Positions 56,801 through 64,000 of a stretch of DNA of 64,000 nucleotides are shown here, piece after piece (the stretch's first letter is position 1; each line of letters begins with the position of its first letter). The translations under genes were made by a program, and so were the position numbers. The DNA comes from Calliopum simillimum. Taxonomy: Eukaryota > Arthropoda > Insecta > Diptera > Lauxaniidae. The stretch spans positions 55,364,028 to 55,428,027 of the forward strand of contig OX638372.1 of NCBI GenBank assembly GCA_951812925.1. Reading direction: 5' to 3'. Below the pieces are notes generated by a model. That model was given only the letters and a program-made list of their open reading frames with translations, was not told the origin of the DNA and did not search any database.

Positions 56801-58436
56801 TATAAAGTTTATTTTAAGTTTTTTCTCATAACTTGAAAACTGTAAAGGATAGCTCACAGTTTATAACATTTATGAAATCAGCGTTGTCAAATTGATAGAA
56901 AATGATACCCATTTTGAAAAAAAATTTCGATCACGCCCTAACTTTATATGGGAGGTAGGCGTGTCCTTCGACGGATTTTGTTCATATTCACAGATTTTTA
57001 GTCTTCTAATCTAAGAAACATCTGCTACTACTATTTATGACCGCCGTTCCATACAAACCATCCCACTGTGCGCCTGCGACAAATTTCCTTTTTCCAGACT
57101 TGAAGAAATGAATGGGTGGTAAGAGATTTGGGTCGAATTAAGAGGTCATTACTGAAACAAACGTATTTTGAGGGCCTTGAGAAAACCTTTTTATTTGGAA
57201 GTAATACAAAAATTGAAAAAACGTTGGACAAAATGTATCGAGTAAAACAAACACTATGTTGAGAAACACATTTTTTGTCGTATGCTCCAGTTTCTCGAAA
57301 AAGTGACCTAAAATTTTGCTTTTCGATTAGACTACATTAGACGTAATCGCGTTGTTAATACTTATAATGGAAATTTTTATTTTCAAAATCTAAATGCAAT
57401 AAACTCATTTTCCAGCATATCTCACTTTTCTGATGAAATCATTTAGACCTTTTCCTTTCTGAAACTACGAATTTAAAGTCAAGAGTAACCATATCAATAA
57501 ATAACTTTGTCAAACTATGTGATTGGAAACTTCATCGATTCCCTTTCATTTTCTAAACAAAAGAAAAAAATATTAAAAACTTTTTAAGGTGAGGAAAGGA
57601 GGAACTAATTTGCATTTGGCACGACAGAAAATAGTTGGTGTTTATTTCTTGTAATTTTCTGACACTCATGTTACGTGCTTCAATTTTAACTTTCCCTTTG
57701 TTTTCTGCAATTCCTTATATTATTTTTTTGTACAAACTACTTTATTACTTTTTCAGACAGTAGTATGTTTGCTTGTACTATTCGTATAAATCATATCCTT
57801 CTGATGACAACAATAAAGCATTCCGATTTGTTAGATATGTACGTAAAATAAAAATTAACAACCGTCGCCTAAAATTAACAGAATATTTCTTTAAGAATTA
57901 ATGAAAAAATCGAGCTCGGTCTGATATTCTTTTCCAGTTTTTCCATTACGCAACAAAATTGCGGTCCGGAGATTTAGCTTTAATGATATTTAAAATCTCG
58001 TCGCTTCCACCGGCCAAAAAAGATTTATTTTGACAGTAAATGCCATTGCTTTGTTTTCAATGTTAAGGGGTGCCAAAATCAGTAGCTCTGCTGAGATTTA
58101 TACGCAGATTTAAAATAAATCTAGTCAGAAATAGATTTATTATTGTATGTGAAATCACATGAGATTTAGAGCCAAATCTCGAAACAGTCGTAAATTACCT
58201 AGCAAATCTCCGACGGAAACGTAGAAATATGAATAAAATACCATAATATCAAAGCTATCATATTATTCCAAAGAAGTTGAAAACAGTGCCTACAACTATG
58301 CAATAAAAATATTTCACATTGTCACCAACTAAATAGCAGATGTCAAGCGAATACTTTATTGCATATTTTTAGGCTTTTAATTAAAACCATAAAAAATTCA
58401 ATTATACAACAAACTCTCTCTTTTTCTCATTTACAG
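56801..58436. other. Presumed intron just upstream of the mannosidase exon
   Basis: No further coding exon was recognised. A short HINE-like scrap (GGGAGGTAGGCGTGTCC) is near 56949. The last bases form a good 3' splice site: a pyrimidine-rich tract ending CTCTCTTTTTCTCATTTACAG at 58416-58436. Confidence 0.55.
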
Positions 58437-59049
58437 ATGATGGAACACGCTTGGCAAAATTATAAACTCTATGCCTGGGGTAAAAATGAACTGCGACCAC
58501 TCAGTCAACGCCCACACTCGGGTAGCATATTTGGTGCTTACGATTTGGGTGCGACAATCATTGATGGATTGGATACGTTATATCTAATGGGTCTCGATAA
58601 AGAATATAAAGAGGGTCGTGAATGGATCGAACGTAAACTCTGGTTGGACAACATCAGTGCTGATCTCTCTGTTTTTGAAACAAACATACGTTTTGTTGGC
58701 GGTCTATTGACCCTGTATGCCTTCACCGGTGATACAATGTATCGTGAGCGTGCACAACATATCGCTGATAAATTGCTACCAGCATTTCAAACTCCAACAG
58801 GCATACCATATGCATTGGTCAATACCAAAACAGGCATTAGTAAAAATTACGGTTGGGCTTCTGGTGGTAGTTCAATACTTTCAGAATTTGGAACACTGCA
58901 TTTGGAATTTGCATATCTCAGTGATATTACGGGGAATCCGTTATATCGTGAACGTGTACAAGCCATAAGGCAAGTGCTGAAAGAAATTGAGAAACCAAGA
59001 GGTCTGTATCCAAACTTCCTTAATCCAAAGACTGGCAAATGGGGTCAAA
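58437..59049 (+). CDS. alpha-Man-Ia: Class I alpha-1,2-mannosidase, catalytic exon a
   Basis: First recognised exon of a Golgi mannosyl-oligosaccharide alpha-1,2-mannosidase (GH47), which removes mannose from Man9-type N-glycans. The 204 codons open MMEHAWQNYKLYAWGKNELR, the start of the catalytic domain, then AYDLGATIIDGLDTLYLMGL, SVFETNIRFVGGLLTLYAFT, GWASGGSSILSEFGTLHLEF and GLYPNFLNPKTGKWGQ. Glu of SVFET (58677-58679) is one of the three catalytic acids of the family. The leading ATG is not the translation start: it follows a clear 3' splice site, and family proteins have about 200 residues before this point. The exon ends in phase 1 at a GTGAGT donor (59050). Very close to Drosophila alpha-Man-Ia (mas-1) from memory; orthology should be confirmed. 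Confidence 0.95.
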
Positions 59050-59122
59050 GTGAGTAGGAATAAATGTTTGATATGGTTATATAAACGTATATTTATTTCC
59101 TTTTTTATATTTCGTTTCACAG

Positions 59123-59347
59123 AACACATGTCCCTTGGCGCTCTGGGCGATAGCTATTTTGAGTATTTGCTTAAAGCATGGCTGCAATCGGGTCAGACTG
59201 ATGAAGAGGCGCGCGATATGTTCGATGAAGCTATGGTAGCTATTATTGATAATATGGTGCGTACCAGCCCGAATGGTCTGACGTATGTTTCAGATTTGAA
59301 ATTTGATCGTTTGGAGCACAAGATGGATCATTTGGCGTGTTTTTCAG
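59123..59347 (+). CDS. alpha-Man-Ia: Class I alpha-1,2-mannosidase, exon b
   Basis: Second exon of the set, after a 73-base intron (GTGAGT to TTTCACAG). It continues the frame: the split codon gives Lys, then HMSLGALGDSYFEYLLKAWL, QSGQTDEEARDMFDEAMVAI, RTSPNGLTYVSDLKFDRLEH and KMDHLACFSG. The Asp of MDHLACF (59326-59328) is the second conserved catalytic acid of GH47. The exon leaves in phase 1 at a CAG-GTGTGT donor. The residue at the first junction is Lys where Drosophila, as I recall it, has a different residue; this is a tolerated position just before HMSLG. Confidence 0.95.
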
Positions 59348-59416
59348 GTGTGTAAAATAGCGTGCAGTAAATTTGTTTTGAACTTCAAATTAAATATTGA
59401 TACTTAATATTTTTAG

Positions 59417-59555
59417 GTGGTCTTTTTGCGCTCGGTGCCAATACTCGGCAAAATGAGCACACTGAAAAATTCATGGACGTTGGCAAAGGAATAACAAATA
59501 CTTGTCATGAAAGTTATATAAGAACGGCTACAAAACTTGGCCCAGAAGCTTTTCG
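59417..59555 (+). CDS. alpha-Man-Ia: Class I alpha-1,2-mannosidase, exon c
   Basis: Third exon, after a 69-base intron. It completes FSGGLFALGANTRQNEHTEK and continues FMDVGKGITNTCHESYIRTA and TKLGPEAFR. SGG-FALGA is a conserved (alpha/alpha)7-barrel segment next to the active site. The exon ends in phase 2 inside the Arg codon at TTTCG-GTATGA. The donor is immediately followed by an A run, and the next intron is 2123 bases long and packed with repeats, unlike the 69-75-base introns around it. Confidence 0.95.
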
Positions 59556-59622
59556 GTATGAAAAAAAAAAAGAATATCATTTATCAATTAATATAATGGG
59601 TGCCCCATACATTGGTTTTTTG

Positions 59623-60289
59623 TACCCTACACCCAGTGTATATTCACTTAGTCCTTCCGTTTTTAACGCAGAGAAGTAGGCGTGGCAAGTATAGAAAAGT
59701 ATATATATTCTTGATCAGTATCACCTCCTGAGTCGATATAGCCATGTCCGTCTGCCTCGTGAGATTGAAAATGAGCGAAATCGGTCAACGGACACGCCTG
59801 CCGCCCATGGAATGAATATGTTCACAACGCTATATTAAGAGCATTATTTGAGATAACGCAAGCAAAATAGATATAATTACTAGTAACAGTAAATACAATC
59901 TCTGAGCAATAACTTTGCGAATTCAGACAAGAGGGCGTGGCACCTCCCATACAAGCAAAAGTTTAAAAATGTTATACTGAAAGCGTTATTTGAGATAATC
60001 CAACCAAATTTCACTAAAAACAGTAAATGCAAGCAGTAAAATCTAAATAAACTCGGACAAGAGCGCCTAGCAACTCCCATTTAAGCAAAAGTTTCAAAAT
60101 GCTATTTTGAAAGTGTTTTTTGAAATAATCTTTCTAAATTTCACTCAGACAGTAAGAACAGTAAGTGCAAGATCTGAGCAAAAGCTTTGAGAATTCGGAA
60201 AAGTGGTCGTGGCATCCCCCGTAAAAGCAAAGTTTTCAAAATACTGCAGTGTAAGGTATTTAATGTTTGGCCAGGCCAAAGGTAACTAG
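59623..60289 (+). mobile_element. Helentron-type HINE, copy 6, in mannosidase intron
   Basis: Begins TACCCTACACCCAGTGTATA, has only a remnant microsatellite (GTCCGTCTGCC), three tandem units (GGGCGTGGCACCTCCCAT near 59934, GCGCCTAGCAACTCCCAT near 60063, GGTCGTGGCATCCCCC near 60206), the TTGGCCAGGCCAAA stem and CTAG at 60286-60289. Somewhat decayed. Same orientation as the host gene. Confidence 0.8.
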
Positions 60290-60320
60290 TTTTGTTTTAA
60301 TTTGTTTGATACTTTCAGTC

Positions 60321-60398
60321 TTAACCCTTTCGACCCGGCTGGGACAATATATACATGTAAATTGGGATATGTTGTCCCAGCCGGGTCGAAAGGGTTAA
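60321..60398. mobile_element. 78-bp TTAA-flanked palindrome (piggyBac-like micro-MITE)
   Basis: The sequence TTAACCCTTTCGACCCGGCT then GGGACAA is repeated exactly as its reverse complement at 60372-60398, leaving a loop of about 24 bases. TTAA at each end is the target site used by piggyBac elements. It is far richer in G and C than its surroundings. With almost no interior it is either a minimal MITE or a structured element of unknown role. Confidence 0.6.
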
Positions 60399-60411
60399 CG
60401 CGTTTAAAAAA

Positions 60412-61430
60412 GTGACAAAAAACACAATTCTGCGACTGTAAGACAATGAAATAACGCCCAAAAATAAAAAAAGAGAATAACGCCCAATTATTGATATAAA
60501 ATAACGCCCAAAATTTGTGCTTTATTTCATTAAAAATTTGGGCGTTATTTCGTTTTTATTTCAGGTGTTATTTCATATTTCTAAAATGAAAAAATTTTAA
60601 ATACGAAATAACGCCCAAATCATTTTCATATAAATTAATTTTGGGCGTTATTTCCAAAATTATTATCGCTCAAATTTATATGAAGATAATTTCCTAACGC
60701 CGAAATAATGCCCAGTGAAATAACGCCCAAAATCGAAATAGCGCCCAATGAAATAACGTCCTAAAACAAAAAAGAAATAACGCCCAAATTATCTATCTAT
60801 CGATCTATTTTCAAAAAACGAAATATAGTTCAAAAAAAAAAAACAAAATAATGCCCCAAAAATAAAATGACACAATAAAGCCCAAAATAAAAACGAAATA
60901 ACGCACAAAAAATATGAAATATCGCCCAAAAAAAAGAAAACGAAATAACGCCCAAAATTTATTTGTATGAAAGAAATTTGGGCGTTATCTCGTTTTTTTA
61001 TTTTAAACGAAATAATGCCCAAATAAACGAAATAAAGCTCAAATTTTGGGCGCTATTTCCAAAATTATTATCGCCCAAATTTGTATGAAAATAATTTGGG
61101 CGTTATTTCCTTTTTTGTTTTGGGCGTTATAACGTCATTTTATTTTTTGGGCGTTATTTGGTTTTTTTGGCGTTATTTCATTGGTCGTAAATTTCCTAAC
61201 GCCGATATTTCATATTGTTTGAGCAATATTTCATATCAATAATTGGGGGTTTTTTGAATTTTTTTGGGCATTATTTGGTTTTTAATTTGAACGTTATTTG
61301 GTTTTTTTAAATCTTTGCCGAAATAAAGGCGTTATTTCCAAAATGATTATCGCCCAAAGTTATATGAAATAATTTGGGCGTTATTTCGTTTTTGGACGTT
61401 ATTTCATTGGGCGTTATTTCCTACCGTCCA
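60412..61430. repeat. GAAATAACGCCCAAA array in both orientations
   Basis: About 1 kb in which GAAATAACGCCCAAA, its reverse TTTGGGCGTTATTTC and one- or two-base variants occur more than twenty times, separated by AT-rich spacers. Forward copies dominate in the left half (60442-60970), reverse ones in the right half (60965-61425), so large parts can fold back on themselves. Larger sub-blocks, such as GGGCGTTATTTCCAAAATTA followed by TTATCGCTCAAATTTATATG, occur near 60650, 61050 and 61330. No coding. It lies in intron 3 of the mannosidase exon set. Confidence 0.85.
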
Positions 61431-61670
61431 ATTGTGCGGGACTCAATGGATCACTTTACGGTTGAACAACTTTTCAATCGATATTCTGAAATGATGCTAC
61501 TAAGTGTATAATTCCTTATATTCCCTGGTTTCTTTAATCATACTCGTATCTTTTCATCAGGCATTTTCATTTAAGCCTAACTTTATGCAATTGTTTTTTT
61601 TTTTTTTTTTTGTGTCTCAATAATGTTGTAAAATGCATTTTAATATATAAATAAATTATTAATTTTTTGA

Positions 61671-62165
<495 letters not shown>

Positions 62166-63639
62166 ATCATCAATAGACATTTGAACAAAGTAATTTAGAA
62201 AGCAATGAAATGAAATCATCTACGAAATCAACTAAAAATGCTGCAAGCAACAAAATGAATGTTTCAGTTCAGCCTGCAGTCGAAAATGAGCAGCATTAAT
62301 CTGACAATTTTGCGCAACTTTAATTAAATTTCTAATTTTAGTCTTTATATTATGAATATTTACGTACGTATGAAAGTTTTTGCTATTTTTTTATTTTTTA
62401 CATTAAATGTTGCATCTGTGCATTTTACTTAAAAAAATAAAAAATAATTGCACGAAATTTCCAACTATTTCTTACGTCTTTCTCTTCGATACACTCTCAC
62501 AATAGCTCTAAAACAAAAAACACTTTCAAACACTTTTCTACTCTACTTGATTTTAGGCAACTTAAAATATTTAAATATTTATTCAATCTATGTAGCTAAT
62601 TTTGTAGTTGATTTTATGCAAAACAAAAAAAAAAACAAAAATCTCAATTATTTATTTTGGAACTTTAAATGCAAAGAAGTGTCTAAAACTATGCTGCACA
62701 AAATTATTGTATTTTTTGTTTCAATTGTTGTGTTTATTTGCTATTTTTTATTGCATATTTAGCGGCGCTTCTTTGTTCAGTTTAACCAAAATTTGTTTAA
62801 ATTGTAAAAACAAAACAAGAAATAAATTAGAATGATGCATAAGTTTTTATATGCAAATATAGAAAATGATAAGTTTATAAATTAAATTAACCAAAATCGA
62901 TATAGAAAGTGAAAAGAAAAGACTTTTTGCTGCACTTAATTAAAATGTTTAAAATAAGAAAAGTTCATTATTGCTTTAAAAAGGAGCATGTTTGGGTAAT
63001 TATTGTTTTTTTGTTTTTTCGAATAACATTACTGCAATTATTTATGAATATATTTATATATAACTGTATATGTAATTATGTTATATAAATAATTAAAAAT
63101 GTACACATGCAATTGTAGCAAATTATTATTATGTATGCATTAATTATGTTTAAACACTTTATATATTTACAATAAAAATTAACGATTGAATGTAGTTTTT
63201 AATTTTAAGTTTAGCCAAAATAAGTCATATATTTATCTAAGCGCAGCAGTAACAGCAGTTTTTTCTGTAAAGTTAATATACATACATAAAATATAATGTA
63301 AGCATTTAGTTAGGCTACACTTAAGTAGTGATCATAAATGATATTTTGCAACCGACATTATTATGTGACAAATGTTAAAAACCGCATGCTTAGTGATAAC
63401 AACAGATGCGAAACCTTTTCAATATGATTTGATTTTCTTTTTTAAATTGTAAACATCTTTGGTTTATGAAAAAAAAAAGCCTCGCCTTACACGCCAAAGT
63501 ACATAAAATAATTTAAAATGGTTTACAAAAGCAAAATGTTTCTTCTCATGGTTAAAAATCTTATTATTGAATATGTATATCTAATGAAATGAAATATTAT
63601 CTATCACTGATAATTGCAATAATCAGACTTGGGGGTAAT
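62166..63639 (+). other. 3' UTR and downstream flank of the mannosidase gene
   Basis: AT-rich, no coding. Candidate polyadenylation hexamers AATAAA are at 62436-62441 (about 270 bases after the stop), 62821-62826 and 63171-63176. Which is used cannot be told from sequence; fly genes often use several. Confidence 0.55.
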
Positions 63640-64000
63640 GCTCCTAATTTTAAGTTCATTGAGCTTTTCACTATCTTAAAAAAAAATTTTATGATAATGG
63701 AAAGTTTTTCACTATCAGAAAAATGATTTGATGGAATTTAATGAAACGTTAATGAATATTTTCAATAGAGTTTCATTAAATTCAATAAAACAATTTATCA
63801 CTTTCATTGAAGTGATAAATAATTTCATTGAATTTACTTCACTATCAAAAAAACATTGGATGGTAATGTAAAATTTACCATTATCACTAAATCAATCAAC
63901 AAAGAAAATTTATTTCATTGAATTTAATGAAACTTTAATGAAAATTTTCAATAGAGTTTTACTAAATTCAATGAAATAAATATTCCTTGTTAGAATAGAT
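63640..64000. repeat. Tandem repeat rich in CATTGAATTTAATGAAAC
   Basis: Two units of about 185 bp. Both have the phrases GGAATTTAATGAAACGTTAA or GAATTTAATGAAACTTTAAT, 'ATTTTCAATAGAGTTT', 'AAATTCAATGAAATAA' and 'CACTATCA.AAAAA'. Each is partly self-complementary (TTTCATTGAA against TTCAATGAAA). The window ends inside it. Confidence 0.65.

Noticed and set aside
58359..58436. Upstream extension of the first mannosidase frame (MHIFRLLIKT..)
   Set aside because: It lies left of a strong splice acceptor, crosses the pyrimidine tract and does not resemble the family's N-terminal sequence.

Overview
This window is AT-rich, repeat-dense DNA from a higher fly (Diptera, Brachycera, probably Schizophora; a tephritid-like fruit fly is a reasonable guess but is not proven). 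The evidence is one multi-exon gene whose protein closely resembles Drosophila alpha-Man-Ia (mas-1), short GT-AG introns between its last exons, and a load of Tc1/mariner and Helentron-type (DINE-1-like) repeats typical of fly genomes. No rRNA, tRNA, CRISPR or bacterial-type operon was seen.

The only convincing host gene is at the right end. Five plus-strand exons (58437-59049, 59123-59347, 59417-59555, 61679-61940, 62016-62165) join in frame into 462 residues, essentially the whole catalytic domain of a class I (GH47) alpha-1,2-mannosidase, which trims mannose from N-glycans in the Golgi. The cytosolic tail, membrane anchor and stem are not in the window or were not recognised. The 58 kb upstream is therefore probably intron of this gene, possibly with intergenic DNA at the far left. 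Intron 3 of the set (2.1 kb) is itself full of repeats.

Left part (1-12.6 kb): a 536-bp element with 27-bp perfect terminal inverted repeats, two Helentron-like elements (HINEs), a (CATCT)n pentanucleotide array, and a third HINE split by a dead mariner. Middle (12.6-31.7 kb): two copies of an unusual foldback DNA transposon carrying repeated GCCACGTTTGTGAC motifs, a second mariner with a mutated active site, several transposase relics, and a three-layer nest at 30.3-31.7 kb (LINE tail, old mariner-type relic, younger mariner). 31.7-45.5 kb: tandem arrays, an element with 49-bp perfect TIRs, a 1.39-kb near-perfect palindrome and an element with about 105-bp inverted ends. 45.5-58.4 kb: a mariner derivative rebuilt with inverted ends, Tc1-type relics, a HINE, and quiet AT-rich intron-like DNA. 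Right end (58.4-64 kb): the mannosidase exons, its 3' flank and a terminal tandem repeat.

All transposase genes seen are broken by deletion, frameshift, stop or active-site substitution, so nothing autonomous lies here. The most interesting material is the structured repeats: the foldback family with iteron-like motifs, the giant palindrome (a possible long-hairpin RNA source), the HINE family with full Helentron-type anatomy, and the intron-3 array of GAAATAACGCCC in both orientations.
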